Source: [Phialemoniopsis] sp. UDSM-2020 (Eukaryota > Ascomycota > Sordariomycetes > Thyridiales > Thyridiaceae). Taken from it: DNA of 64,000 bases. The DNA is taken from positions 4,960,001-5,024,000 of the forward strand of contig JAEILZ010000003.1 in assembly GCA_018873225.1 (NCBI GenBank). Reading direction: 5' to 3'. A model generated the notes under the pieces. It was not told the origin of the DNA. It was given only the letters and a program-made list of their open reading frames with translations, and searched no databases. Made by a program: the position numbers and the translations under genes. Position 1 is the first letter of the stretch; every line of letters begins with the position of its first letter. Of the stretch, positions 32,001 to 44,362 are shown piece after piece.

Positions 32001-35000
32001 CATCCGGGTGGTCCGTGCTGCGCTCGACCTCTTGTGTCTTGATCTTCTTGCCGATGAAGTGAGAGTACAGCTCGGTCTGGGTGATGAGGAAGTTGAGCTT
32101 CCGCTTCTGCCTTGCGGCTTCACGGTCTGCTTCCTCCTTCCTCGCATTCTCGAGCTCCTGCTTCTCGGCCGCCTTGCGGAGATCGCGCTCCTCACGCTCG
32201 TTCCGCTTCCAGAAGCTCATCATGTCACGCATGACACGCTTGGCGCGGGCCTGCAGGTCCTTGGTGCCCTTGTTGGTGCGAAGCTGCCACCTCTTGGCCT
32301 CCTTGGACGCGAGGATGGCTGTCTTCTTGAGGTTGGACGCCTTCATACTGTAGGACTCGGTCGCCAGACGGAAAACCTTGTTGACGTCCTTACGAGCAAG
32401 GTCCCTCCAGATCTGGTCATAGATCTGGTTGTAGCCCTTGGACAGGAATCGGGTCTCGAGGGTGTCCTTGGGCTCCTCGGCCTTCTCCTTGGACGCCTTG
32501 GCGGGCTTCTCGTTCTCCTTGTCGTTCTGGCCGTCCTCTGCGTCCTTGTCCTTATCCTTGTCCTTATCTTGGCCTTTCTTCTTGCTGATCTTGATGCGGA
32601 TCTTGGGCTCCTCGCGGGGCGGGGGCAGCTCTTCACCAGCGTCGATGGCAGCTTGCGCGGCTTCGGCATTATCCTTCTCCTGCTGCTTCTGCTCCTTCGA
32701 CTTCTTAGGGCGGGAACCACCACGGCCTTTGCTCTTGCCCTTGCCGGGCTCCATGTCGGTGGCCTGGAAGGTGGCCATGACGCCGCCTTCGTGGTTCAGC
32801 TCGATGGGGGCCAGGTTCCTGGCGGGACCCTTTAGACCCTTCTGCAGGATGAGCTTGGTCTGCTGAGCCTTCTTGTTGGCGCGCTCGGCCTCGCGCAGGT
32901 GCTTCTGGCGCTCCTGCTCGTCCTCGGCGGCCGCCGCCCTCGCCAAGGCAGCATCCTTCTGCTCCATGGTGACGGCCATGGACTTCTCGCGACGACGCTT
33001 GCGCTGCATGTCCTTCTTGCGCTCCTTCTCAGCGAAGAGCTCGCGCTCGCGGACCTCCGCCATTGCCTCCTCGTAGTACATATCGTCGTAGCGACGCTTG
33101 CCGATGTCTACGTGAACGCCCAGCTTCTTGAGTGTGATGTCGGAAAACTCTTCACGGCGAGCAGGGTGCTCCTTGAACTCGCGGGTGGCCATCTCGGACC
33201 TGCGGCGGAGAGCCCGCTCCTTGAAGGCCTTGAGCTCCTCGTCGAAATCGGCGCCGTCGATGTCGCCAGCCTCGTCGTCAAACTGGTCCATCAAGTCTCG
33301 GATGTTCTTTTCCTTTTCAGCAGACAGACCCTTCCGCTTGGTCTGGCCGTTGGTCTGTCGCTTGGCGGGGACGCGCGGCTCCGAGGAGATCTTTGTCGAG
33401 CTTCGTCGCGAGGTCTTGGGGGTGGAGTCGGCGTGCTTAACATCCGAGATCCTCGACTTGACCTTACGAACAGGCTTTGGCTTCTTCTCCTCGATCTTTT
33501 CGCTCTTTTCAATCTTCTCAATCTTGGGCTTGACCTCCTTCTCGGGTTCTTCAGACCGGACGGGGGACTTGGGCTTCGGCTTCTCAATAGGCTCGGAGCT
33601 AGAGAGGATATTGGAAAAGGACATGAGTTCGGCAGCACGACTAGGGGTCTGCGAAATTGTTAGCAAAGGCCAAGAGAAATCATTTATTTGATTGGTGTAT
33701 GTGCACATACCGTCGAGGGCGCGGCAGCCTTAGGCGCGGGTGACTCTGTTCTCGAATAATTGCCAAGCCCGTTGGCAGGAGTCGAGTTGCCATTTGAGAC
33801 AGGCGTGCCACTCGGGGCAGCGGACTGCCTCATAGTGGGCGACGCCATCTGGGAGCCCTTAGCCGGCGGGCTGATAGAGCCAGCAGGCTGGTGATGATGG
33901 GACCGAGATGCTGGACTCCGAGGCGGATAGCCAGAGCTGGCAGGCGACTTGTAACTGCCGTTGTAGTAAGGGCCAGAGTCGGCGTGCTGGCTCGAATAGT
34001 GATAAGGGTCCCTGTGCTGTTGGTTGGGCGAAGAAGGAAAAATTATGTCAGTGTGTCATGTCTTGGTCGGAAAAGAGCAGAAAGGCACGAAAAAGTGAAC
34101 AGGATAAATGGCGTGGATTGCCAGAGTGAAAGACGCGTCGTCGTGATGGATGATGGGAATTACGATGCGTTAAGGGGAAAAAGTCGAATGATTAGGTGGG
34201 CGGGCACCCTTGGAGAAAGGAATGGGTTTGGATTTTTTGAGGATGCAAAGGAAAGTGAAGTTTTGGTTTCGGGACATGACGAGGGGAGTGGGCGATCCAA
34301 TCTTTGGAGCTAAAAGGGAAAATCCCCCCCAATTGTCCCTCCTTTGTGAAGCAAAAGTGGTCTGTGGTAGTGCCAGGATTTTTTTTGGTGGTGAAGCTTA
34401 CCTTTGGCGTAGAAGCTCGCTGGTTGGAGCTGCTGCCGTGCCAGGAGCCCGTGTCAGAGCCGTGGCGCTGGTGCTGGTGATGCGGCGGCTGCTGTTGTTG
34501 CTGCTCCCTGACTGTCTTGGTCGTGTCCGTCAGCGGATCGTAAAAGCTACGTGTCGCCGTCGTCGTCGTGGAGGCCGCAGCGGGCTTGTCGCGAGGCGGC
34601 TCGCGCAGTTCCGAAGGGAAATATTGCGGAGGCGCGTGCAAAGGGGAGTGAGGTTGGCGGGCGCTCGCAGAGGCCGATGACGATGATGCGAGGTGTGCCG
34701 GGCGCGACGATGGGGACGAGATGTAGGGAGAGTTGAGGATGGATCTACTATTGCCGTTGGTGCTGGCTGCGGCGGCGCTGGTGGAGGAGGCCGAGGGCGA
34801 GCCAAAGGGAGGCGGATGGGGCAGCGTCGCTGACTGTGATTGGGATTGCGTGGGTGATCTCAATGAGAACGAGGCCCTTCCTGTCGCTGCTTGACCTGCT
34901 CCGGATCCAGATCCAGATGATTGCGGTCCATGTGTTAGGCCCGAACCTGCATGTGCTGCACCACTGGTCGGGTGCAAAATGTCGCGTCGTCGTCGGTCAT

Positions 35001-35067
35001 CTTCACCCTCATCGCGCCCTCTGCTGTGCGGCCGCGACAGCACCGTTGAGCGAAAGTTGGACTCCAT
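29030..35067 (-). CDS. INO80: INO80 chromatin-remodelling ATPase
   Basis: Four exons: 35067-34402, 34016-33711, 33648-29241 and 29181-29030. They join in frame to about 1843 residues, the usual size for fungal Ino80. Start is the ATG at 35067. Residues 1-330 are Ser/Pro/His-rich and disordered, and a Lys/Glu-rich region follows. The DBINO domain spans about 725-860 and places this in the INO80 subfamily. The SNF2 ATPase has Walker A DEMGLGKT (about 1002) and DEAQ (about 1112), followed by the long INO80-type insertion. The helicase C lobe is about 1560-1690, including the arginine-finger region AHRLGQ. The last intron must be removed to reach the basic nuclear tail ending near GEMDI. It is the catalytic subunit that slides and edits nucleosomes in the nucleus. 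Confidence 0.97.
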
Positions 35068-37815
35068 ATCGCGCACTTTCGCTCTCTTTCCCCCAGATAA
35101 CCCTGGTCACCTAGATACACGAGGTGGGTTTTGTGACTATCTGGCACCCATAGGCTCTCGATTCGTAGATGTATCTTCTCTTCGGTGTCTCGACAGGGGA
35201 GAGGGTTCGGGATATTTGGCAGTTGGTGGGGGTTGGACAGCCGTGTCGATCGTGGCTGGCTTGTTCGTATGGACGCCGCGCGCAATGGCCGTTTGGGGGT
35301 GTCCTTGGCTCGGACAAATCATTCACGATGCGAGTTTGTGGCGGGCGAGGTCGACGAAAACCGAGTATGCTACCGACTAGAAGGGTTTTCGATGTGCTTC
35401 GTCTATCGAGGACAGGAAACAATCGATGCGTCTACCGTGTGCAGATGATGATGACAACGATGCAAAGCTATTCAACACACTCTCTATGACAAAGTGACGT
35501 GATGAATCTAGTACAAGGTGCCCGGTGTCGGAGAGGGCAATGGGCGATGGGATCGTCGATGAGGCAAATCGCATACGATGATGGGAGGATGGGATGGGAT
35601 GGAAGGGGGGATGGGTGAGTGGGCGAAGAAGTTGGGACGGCGATGTTGTTTTTTGTTCCTGGGGATGGTGTTGCGGCTGGAGGAAGGTCAAGTGTTGGGG
35701 GGATTGGCTTTGCCGGGGGCCAACCAAGTCGGGCTTGCTGACTGTTTTGGCCGGCGGGCGAGGGTGTGCGTAGGAGGGATCGCGAAAAATGCCAGAGTGT
35801 GTGTGTCTGCCTTTCTCTCCTTCCTGCCTCTGCCGATGGGCTCACGTTACGTGCGGCGGCGATGGTGATGATGGATGCATGCGACGATGACGGGGGGATG
35901 GGGATGGGAACGGGGAAAGGGGGATGATGCGAATGCTCATTATTACGGTGAGCGTGTCATATTTTTTTCGCTCTCCTTTGGGCCATTATCTGCCTCTGCT
36001 CTATTTTGTGTTGGCCACTTTTCGCTCGCAAAGCTGGACAGCAGAAATCCCCCCCAAAATTGGCTGGGCTGCCCCCTTTGACAAGCCGTCGATTCCTCAC
36101 CTGCTGCGCTCGCGAAGGTGATCCAGTCCCGCGCAACCCGTCAAACTCGGCCTAGCACGCCAGCGGCCAGAACCTGAGAGTGGGGACCAAGGGCAGCTTG
36201 ACTTCTGGCACGACAAGGGCAAGGGAAGCGGGTGTCAACGTACACGCCCCCCCCCTACGGACTGCGTAATGGTCAGCCATCCTTACTAAGTCCACTCCCT
36301 CCACTACTCCATCCTCTTCAGTACAAATTGTTGCGGAGAGCAAAGTGTGAGCAGAACGAACAATGGGAACCAAAACGTGTCTGTCAAAACGATCTCCTCA
36401 TCCCGTCAACTTAACTCCGTCTCAGCCGGTCCGACGCCAAGCCAAGCAAGAATAAAGCCCTCGATCGAGATGTTCAAACGGCCAGCATATTCTACCTATT
36501 CGCCTCGTACACGCAGTACCATTCATTGAACACGTTATTCCCCCTGGGCTGGAACGCAAGGCATGACCTTCCGGCTGCCCAATCACCGAGACCGTTTCAG
36601 GTCTCTAACCTTATCACAGCGACGAACGCCCGCTGATCCAGGGCGAACGAACCGCGAGCTGAAAGCAGCCCAGACAGTACGACGCGCGTGGCCAACAACC
36701 CATTGCTTCTTTGTGCACTCGATCCCGGACTGTATGCATTGCCAAAGTAACATACCCCAGGCTGTCCTTTTTACCGAAATGATTCCAGGTGTGTGTCGAC
36801 ATTACTCGAGCACTCGCTGCTCCCCAGAAACTCTCTCTTCCAAATGCTCGATGCGTCCCATACAAATCAGCCCCATGGGCGTTTTCGGGACAGATTTTTG
36901 GGCAACGCTTCTCCCGCCCAGCTAGCCTTCTACCCTTTTTGTCTATCCGCACACCCCCTTGGTAAGATCCCCAGCATCTCCAGAGCCCATCGCTCATCCG
37001 CAGGCTTTTTTTGGTGCGCCGCAGGGTCTACACCCTGGTACGTGCGCGGGGGACGGCGGCGCGCTAATCAGAGCTTGCTGCCATGCTTGCCATCCATCGT
37101 ATGAGGAAAGAATACGTGCATTCTGCTCTCAGAGTCACTGTGAGCCTAGCAGGCGAGTAATCTCGAAACTCCGCTGTAATTCAGTGACACATCGCCCTGT
37201 GAATCTCGTACAGGTCAGCACTTCATGTCGTAATCATTCACTCTGGTCCATGAATAAGAAACCCATGGGTGTGTCACTGTCTCCAAGGACGCTATCGCTT
37301 CACGACAAGCGGGGGATCTTCACAATATTCGCCCAGAAAAGACTACGAGTTCACGTCACAACACAACGGCGTATGTAACCGATGATCGACTAGAATGCTA
37401 TTGTGATTTTTGTAGGCATCGTAAACCTAGCATCATATGGAAGAAAAACGAAAATGTGGTCTGTAACACATCAAGCTCGGTGTGCTAGACTCATCGTCGT
37501 CCTTGTAGAAAATGCAGAAAACTCTCAACCCAGGTCTATTACCGTGATTCCGATATTCGTGCCTCGAAGAAGTCCAGCTTGCCGCCAAAGGGGTGCGCGC
37601 CCCCATGGCCAGGACGACGCGCTCCCTCCGTCTCTCCTGGCCGCGGCCTGTCCCTTTGCGTGCGCGTTCCTTCGTCTATCCTTTTTGATTCTCCTGAACA
37701 CGCTGTCCGCCCATGCTGATTTATTCCCAGGCGGCGGTGGTGCTCAAATGCAGGGTCATGCAGTCATCACAATCTAACTTTTTGGTAATAAAAGGACATC
37801 CGACAGACAGGGCCC
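35068..37815. other. 2.7-kb intergenic region upstream of INO80
   Basis: It runs from the INO80 start to the end of ARB1 (both on the minus strand). It contains purine/pyrimidine-skewed stretches (35480-36000) and several frames of 100-140 codons (36614-36997, 36959-37378, 37403-37777), none with a recognisable domain. It probably holds the INO80 promoter and a long 5' UTR. Confidence 0.55.
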
Positions 37816-39859
37816 TTAGACGGCACCGGCCGCAAGCATCTTCTTCCGCAGGTAGTTCTTGTAGTCGCCAATCGAGCCATCCCACGGTCGGATGGTCTTG
37901 TTCTCGCACACCAGAATCTGCTTGGCAATCTTGTCGAGCAACCTGAAGAAATCACAAATTAGCAAGAATGGTCTCGAATTGACAATCAAAGTAGCGAGCG
38001 AGTGGAACATACCTGAAGTCGTGACTGACGACAATCACACCTCCACTGAAGGCGTTAATGGCATCGGCCAAACTGTCAATGGTCGGGATATCGAGACCGT
38101 TGGTAGGCTCGTCGAGCAGAAGCATGTTGGGGCTTTCGATGGCGAGCAGGGCGAAGACGATACGGCTCTTCTGGCCCTCGGACAGGGTACCAATCAGAGC
38201 AGTCTGGGACTCACCCGACAGACCATACTTTCCAAGCTGCTGGCGCCAGTACTGGTAGTCCTGGGACTTGGAGGAGTACTTGTCGCGGACAAAGTCGAGA
38301 GCCGACTTGGTCAGGTCGAGCTGCTCGGCAGAGTGCTGAGAGTACAGACCCAGCTTCAAGTGTGTGTGACGCGAGACTGAGCCCTGGGTAGGAGAGAGCT
38401 TGCCAGTCATGAGACGCAGCAGGGTCGACTTGCCGACACCGTTGGGACCGACCAGCGCCGTACGCGAGTCCATGTCGAAACCAAGGTCGATGTTGCGGTA
38501 CAGGTCGTCCTTCGGGTCGCCAGAGTAGGAGAAAGTGACGTTGTCAAAGGACAGGACGGGAGGGGGGAGCTTGTCGACGTCGGCGAAGCGGAAGCTGAAG
38601 ACACGGTCCTGGGCGACGGGCTGGATGAAGCCATCGGCCTCCATCTTGTCGAGAATCTTCTGGCGAGACTTGGCCTGCCTGACCAAGTTGGCATAGGTAC
38701 CAGCACTGGCAATGAACTTCTTGATGTGGACAATCTCCTCTTGTTGCTTGGCATAGGCCTTCATCTGGTTGGTCTCCTGCTCGGAGCGGGTCTTGATGTA
38801 CGAGTCGTAGTTACCACCGTAGTAGATGAGCTTCTTCTCGCGCATGTCGATCATGGTGGTGCAGACACCGTTGAGGAAATCCATGGAGTGGGAGACGAGG
38901 ACCAGGGTGCGGTCCCACTTCTTGAGGTACTCCTCGAGCCACACACAGGCCTCGAGATCCAAATGGGCGGTGGGGTCGTCGAGCAGCAGGAGGGAAGGCT
39001 TGACGAAGAGGGCCTTGGCGAGGGCGACACGCATACGCCAACCACCAGACATATCCTTGGTCTTCTTGTGGATGGTAACCTTGTTGAAACCGAGACCCGT
39101 CAGAATGAGGGAGGCACGGGTGGCGAAAGTCGAGGGGTCCATCTTGTCCATGTGCTGCAAACATTTGATGTTAGTGAACATGTCCTAAGGTACTCAAAGT
39201 GGCTAGGGAAGAGTACATACGTCGTACAGGTCCAGAAGGACGGGGCTCTCGGGACCCTCCTCCTCGAGGAGCTTCTCGCAGAGCGCATCAAGGCGGGCCA
39301 GCTCGTTCTCGGCCTCCCTGACAACCCACTCCAGGGCACCCAGCTCAGAAGGCGGTGCACCCTCGTTGAGCAGGTAGATGTCGACGAACTCGGGGATAGG
39401 GAACTCGCGCGCGGCAATTGCCTTGAGCATGGTACTCTTACCGCAACCGTTCTCACCGAGCAGGCCGTATCTCCGGCCGTAGGTCAGCTCGAGTGTGGAG
39501 TCGGTAACGAGGACGCGACCGTGGAACACCAGGCTGGTACTGGTGATCTTGACGTCGCGGCTGGTGGCGGTGGAGGACAGGACACCGGTGGTGACTCGGT
39601 CGGACAGACCGTGCTTGTCCATCTGGTCGGCGAGGCGCTTGACCTCGTCCATCTTCTCGGCGCCGGTGGCGGGCTCGTCCGACTCGATGGGGTTTCCGTT
39701 GGCATCGAGTGCGGGCTCATCGCCGTTCACTGATCCGGCAGCGCTGGCATTCTTAGAGTTGGCCTTGGATCCAGCCTTGGAACGGGATGCGACGGTCTTC
39801 TTCTCCTTGCCGTCGGCGGCCTTCTTGGCGAGTCTCTTCTCCTTGGAAGCCGACACCAT
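37816..39859 (-). CDS. ARB1: ABC-F ATPase Arb1 (ribosome biogenesis)
   Basis: Three exons, 39859-39221, 39154-38013 and 37942-37816, join in frame to 635 residues. Start is the ATG at 39859, giving a Lys/Ala-rich N-terminus that begins MVSASKEKR, as in yeast Arb1. Two ABC cassettes without membrane segments are present. The first has Walker [10 protein letters not shown] (about 145), signature MSGGW and Walker [13 protein letters not shown]. The second has GPNGVGKST, signature LSEGQ and [12 protein letters not shown]. The inter-domain linker with the [15 protein letters not shown] run is characteristic of ABCF2/Arb1. Acts in the cytosol and nucleolus in maturation and export of 40S and 60S subunits. 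Essential in yeast. The ATP-binding motifs are all intact. Confidence 0.97.
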
Positions 39860-41699
39860 TTTGGGCGAAAATGTACAGTGAGGGGCAAATACGGGGAAAA
39901 GTTGACAAGGGTACGAGTCTGTTCCTCGCGAGAGAGAAATTCGCGGTGTTCGAGTGCTGCGTTTCCGAGACTCGAAGGGCGGAACAAGGTGTGAGGATGG
40001 AGGGAGTAGGTCGTGGAACAAGAGTAACAAGAAAAAAAGAGAAGAAATGAGAATAGATTGTTTTGGGTCGAGCACCAGTGAGGAAGAGTCCTTGGTTTGG
40101 TGTGTGTGGCCAAGAAAGAGGAGTGTGGTAGTGGGTGTTGGTGGGCTGTGGTGGGCTGTAGAGTCTTGAGAAGGTGGGGGAAATTCACATTTTGGTGGGG
40201 CAGTGATGAATTTTTTTGGTGCTGATAACCGCCGATATGCTTTTTTTTTCGCCTGAGATTACATTTTAGTACGCCATGGTTTGCTTGTGAGAGTCAGTCA
40301 GGCACCAAAACCACGAGGGACTGGTCGTTTCGGTGCAAACTCAGTCGACCTTTTTTTCGCCTCAATATAGACGCATGCGGGAGCAGACACTTGCAGCCTA
40401 CACCGTGCTCACTCTCTATTCCCTGATACCCTGGCACTGCTGCTGGCACTCAAAACTGCCAGAAACCATGCCGTCCAGGCGAGCTTCTTCTTGGAGCTGA
40501 TCCGGCAGTGCCCAAAACTCACCAACCAGAAGGCCAGCATTAAGTAATATCAAGCTCGGCCTTTCCGACGTCATTTTCGTCACGTGGCTCTTGGACCCGA
40601 CTTGGCCATCTTAGTCAGCCACGTGGCCGAGACTGGCAGTCATGAGGATGATACACCTTGGTCAAGGACTCGATCACTTCCAACGAACACATGTTCTTCC
40701 TTGCCCGATGGTGCAGTATGTTCATCCCTTGGAATAAGATTAGCACGGGCTCTTTGTGCTAGAGGTAAGCTGCAAATGAAGATAGTTAGTGTCAGAGCAA
40801 ATGATGCCCTGTATGCCTTGTATGCCTTTTGGCAGTGTGTAGTCAAGTGGCTGTGGTCATATAAAGGGCGAATTGGTCATGGGGGACTCCAAGATGCAGG
40901 ACAAGGCTCCGTTGCGCAAATGCGAGCGATATCGTCATGTCAGGTGGACAGCAGTCCGAGATGATAGCCTTTCAATATAGCAATGGGGCCGATGCGATCA
41001 CGGCACTCGGCATCAGCTTCACAGCCATTGCGCCCGTCGATCTTGAGAGAATATCGACGCTATTCAAGTCCGAAACCTCGTGTTGAAGCTTTTACTGCGG
41101 GGGTTGAATGGGATCGTGATGGTTTGGTCCCGTTTCTATGTCTTGGGCCATGGTCTTTTATTCTGTTGCCTAAATCGGCTGCCCATGCAAATCGGCCCCC
41201 TGGGTACAGCCAGCGAACAACCCGCAGCGGCGATCGACAGCTAAGCAGTGCTTGAAGCGGGGATCTCATTGGCCGTGCCGCGCTGGATGTAGCCAATTCG
41301 GTGGTCGATCACGGCATTCGTACGAGGTTCGGTGATGCAAGTAACATCGTATTGAGGGACAGCCACTGCGAGATGCTCCCCACAAAGACGCCCGACCACG
41401 GCCTGGCATATGGACGGCACCTGCACCGGGCCATGGAGTGTCCACTTAGAATACCCGCACGGAAGGGCAAGCAGGCTACAGCATTCTCTCTCTTCCTATT
41501 CGCTGGACATACTTCTTGACTTATAAGGTTATATGCTTAAAGTACTTAAGAGGAGAGAGGCTTTCCTCGAGAGACTGCCTGAGGTTCTTTGAGGCAAGTT
41601 GACTCGATCTGTCTTCTCTGAAAGCAACCTCGCAGCCTCGAGCACCTCATACTATCATCGACTTGGCCGCAGCCTCCAAGCCCATCTCGATACTCGACT
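39860..41699. other. 1.84-kb divergent intergenic region
   Basis: Between ARB1 (minus) and the membrane protein at 41700 (plus). No gene recognised. Regulatory motifs are listed at 40566-40626. The first 350 bp upstream of ARB1 are T/G-rich and likely its 5' UTR and core promoter. Confidence 0.55.
40566..40626. promoter_or_regulatory. CRE half-site and two CACGTG E-boxes
   Basis: ACGTCA at 40568-40573, CACGTG at 40581-40586, and CACGTG at 40620-40625 within the perfect 10-bp palindrome GCCACGTGGC. They lie within 60 bp, about 700-770 bp upstream of the ARB1 start. CACGTG is bound by bHLH factors and ACGTCA by bZIP factors. Confidence 0.45.
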
Positions 41700-42578
41700 A
41701 TGTCTTTCTCCAAGAGACCACAGTCACAGTTGGATCTCGAGATCCCTCCTGCCCATGACGATGCCTTTTTCTCCAAGAAGGGAGACTTGGACAATAGGCA
41801 CTCCTTGGTCAAAGAGGACTCCCCTAAGTACCAACGCTTTGCCGACAACCCCGTCGAAGAGTACGATGATATCGATATGGCCAAGAATGGGCACTCTACG
41901 GCTGCAGACGAAGCCCACGACAAGGCTACCAAGACACGTTACCGCCCTGATGCTCGCCCCATCATGCGTGCGTTTACAATGATGTGTTGCGTCGGGATTT
42001 TCTGTTCTCTCATCTCTCAATGGGGTATTCTCCTGCTCAACCAGGGCAGATGGGACAATGTTGTGTCTTCGGCTCCCTGGCTTACCTTGCCCATTGGTAC
42101 GTATTGCACTCCATGGACGGTTGAAGGTCGAAAATGATGGAGAATTTCCATCGAGGCTCACACGTTGTCTTTCAGTTTTCGTCGTATTCTGGTGGGAGTT
42201 TGCCAGCCTGGTCACCTCCTGGACCCGCGGTCGTGATATCACGCCCGTTGCCCACATCGTCATGCAACTCTTGCTGGGACTGGCCTGCATCGTTGCTCTC
42301 GTTTGGGAAGGCTTCTTCCTCTCTTACTGGGGAGCCCCTTTCTACCGGTACGATCGTCTGAACCAGATTGTACCCGAGATCTTGGTGACTTTTCTCCTCG
42401 TGTGCATCATGTAAGTTCCGAATCTGTTCTCTTTCGTCAATCAGGTCATGCACCTCTAACGCTGGGCATACATGACAGGGGCTCCATTTTCACCAGATTC
42501 GGTCTGGCCATCAAGGATCACCGCCGTCGAAAGGCTGCCGCCAAGTTGCAGAAGCAGGCTGCTCAGGAAGAGGCTTGA
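41700..42578 (+). CDS. four-TM membrane protein, conserved fungal type, function unknown
   Basis: Three exons, 41700-42096, 42176-42410 and 42479-42578, with canonical introns (GTACGT...TTCAG; GTAAGT...GACAG). The frame is kept and gives 243 residues. The N-terminal 85 residues are hydrophilic and rich in Asp/Lys. Four hydrophobic segments follow (about 90-110, 125-145, 158-180, 195-215). The C-terminus is a basic then Gln/Ala-rich cytosolic helix (RRRKAAAKLQKQ). Both intron positions fall inside predicted TM segments, and the residues read naturally across them. I do not recognise a named family. The layout resembles small MARVEL-like or tetraspan fungal proteins. The start ATG at 41700 is the first in the frame. 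Confidence 0.8.
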
Positions 42579-44362
42579 GTGCTGGACGATCGAATGAGAC
42601 AAATGGAAAGATGCGGGTTAGATAACGGAACGCTTCGAGGTCGAAAACGAACTCGGAATGCCAGATTCACAAGATTGACGACACTTTCGCATTGTTTACA
42701 GGAAATCAACCCGGTTGAGATTTTTTTTTTACGACACTCCTTTATACCCGAACTCGACGTGCTGGGCAGCAACAGTCGATGCAATTATACGGCGTTTTCT
42801 GTTGGATTCAAATCACATTGTCGGAATGGCAGCGTTACAGACGAATATGATGATGTATATATAAAATGAGACAGAATGTCAATATTTCGAAACCATTCCC
42901 GAACTCGACGCGAGCACTCTTTGACTCCACACGATTGTCGTGAAACATGTGGTTACTGGCTCCTTCGTATGCTTGTTGAAATGTGTGCCAGCTCACAGCT
43001 CCCCACAATCAGGGGGGGTGGGCTTTGGCAGTGTGAGAGGCGGTTCTCCTGTCTGTAGGGGAAATACACCTTGCCGGCAACCAGTGCCGCCCGCGAGCGT
43101 GTAGCTATTATTATCAAACTCCACATGTTTATCGAACTTTTACTGCAGGTTAGCAACTAGTCTGCGAGATAGCATCATACTTTTCCCTGGTATCTCGCGC
43201 CCTAATGTGAATGACGGTAGGCCTGAAAGTCCCCTTTCCAGTGGACAGTTCAGTTGAATCGGACTCGGATTACGAGCCGGGATGGACGCGCTAAAATCCT
43301 TGGGACGTGGTCGCCAGAGGCTTAAAGCCCAGTAGGCCTAACCGGGAGCAGCAAGAGCCCATGTTGATTCATGATCTTCGCCAATCACAGCGCGGGCCGG
43401 GCATCATTTCTCGCTGACGGAACCCACATGGAAGGGCGGGCGATCGTCTTGTGTGTGGACCTCGAAGCCCCAAAGTGGGCGTGTTTCCATCAAGCCCAGA
43501 GCCCGAAGAGGTGCGAGCTGGAGGAGAGGAGTGCACAGCCAGCTTTTCCCGCCTGTTTTTCTCCCTTTCTTCCACACCTCCAAATACCTCGTAACAATCT
43601 TTAAACGGCTGCCTAGAATCTCCCTGTTCCACCCTCGCTGCTCATTCTCCATTCTCCTGTTGCTTGAGTGAGTTTTGCGCAAACACGACAAGTCGAGGCT
43701 TTTTGGTAGTGCACGCCCGCAGACGCAAGCCACACACACACCGACACACATAGACTGGGCGGGCTGATCCATCCCCGTCCCTTTCACCGGGTCTTGGCAC
43801 CATTCTTTGAAGGCTTTCGCTTCGGACTGTGGCCCCTCTGGAAGCTGGTGCGAGGAGAAAAGACCGACCACCACAGAAATCTCGTGTGACAGACGGTAAA
43901 GGGGACCAGAGAGGCTGGACAATCGGCAGTCCGCGTTACGCGGTGACGACTTTACCCGTCTGAACGCCTATTTCGTATTGAATTCAATTCATACTTTTGA
44001 CTTTGGGAGCAATTGACTTTGCCTTCCTTTTCTCCTGTCCCGCATACTGGTAGACTTTGGAAAGCGCAGCTCTTCTCACCGTCGTCTCCCCGAGGGCCCG
44101 GGCCTGGACTCGCCCGGCCACAAGCACCGCGTTCTCGATCCTCTCATCTCACTCTCTCACACAAAGCTCTCACTGCGACTGGAGCGATGCGGCGCATGCA
44201 CCACCGTCTTCGTGCAGACGTCAATTGAGAGACCCCCCGTCTCACGTCACGACGTCATCCGCGCCGCCCGCCCCCGGCTGGCGCTGCTGCCGTCGCGGCC
44301 GTACCACCACCTGATCCCGCGGTCCTCATCGCCGTCATCCATCGCAGCAGGAGCGCATCCGC
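42579..44362. other. intergenic, upstream of the next membrane protein
   Basis: 1.78 kb. It begins with the 3' UTR of the preceding gene (a T10 tract at 42721) and ends with C/T-rich sequence that looks like a long 5' UTR. No coding frame with a domain. Confidence 0.55.

Noticed and set aside
30796..32835. 679-codon frame antisense to INO80
   Set aside because: Leu/Val/Asp-rich translation produced by the complement of a Lys/Glu-rich coding exon; INO80 on the other strand is certain.
36614..37777. Possible gene between INO80 and ARB1
   Set aside because: Three overlapping frames without domains, introns or codon bias.
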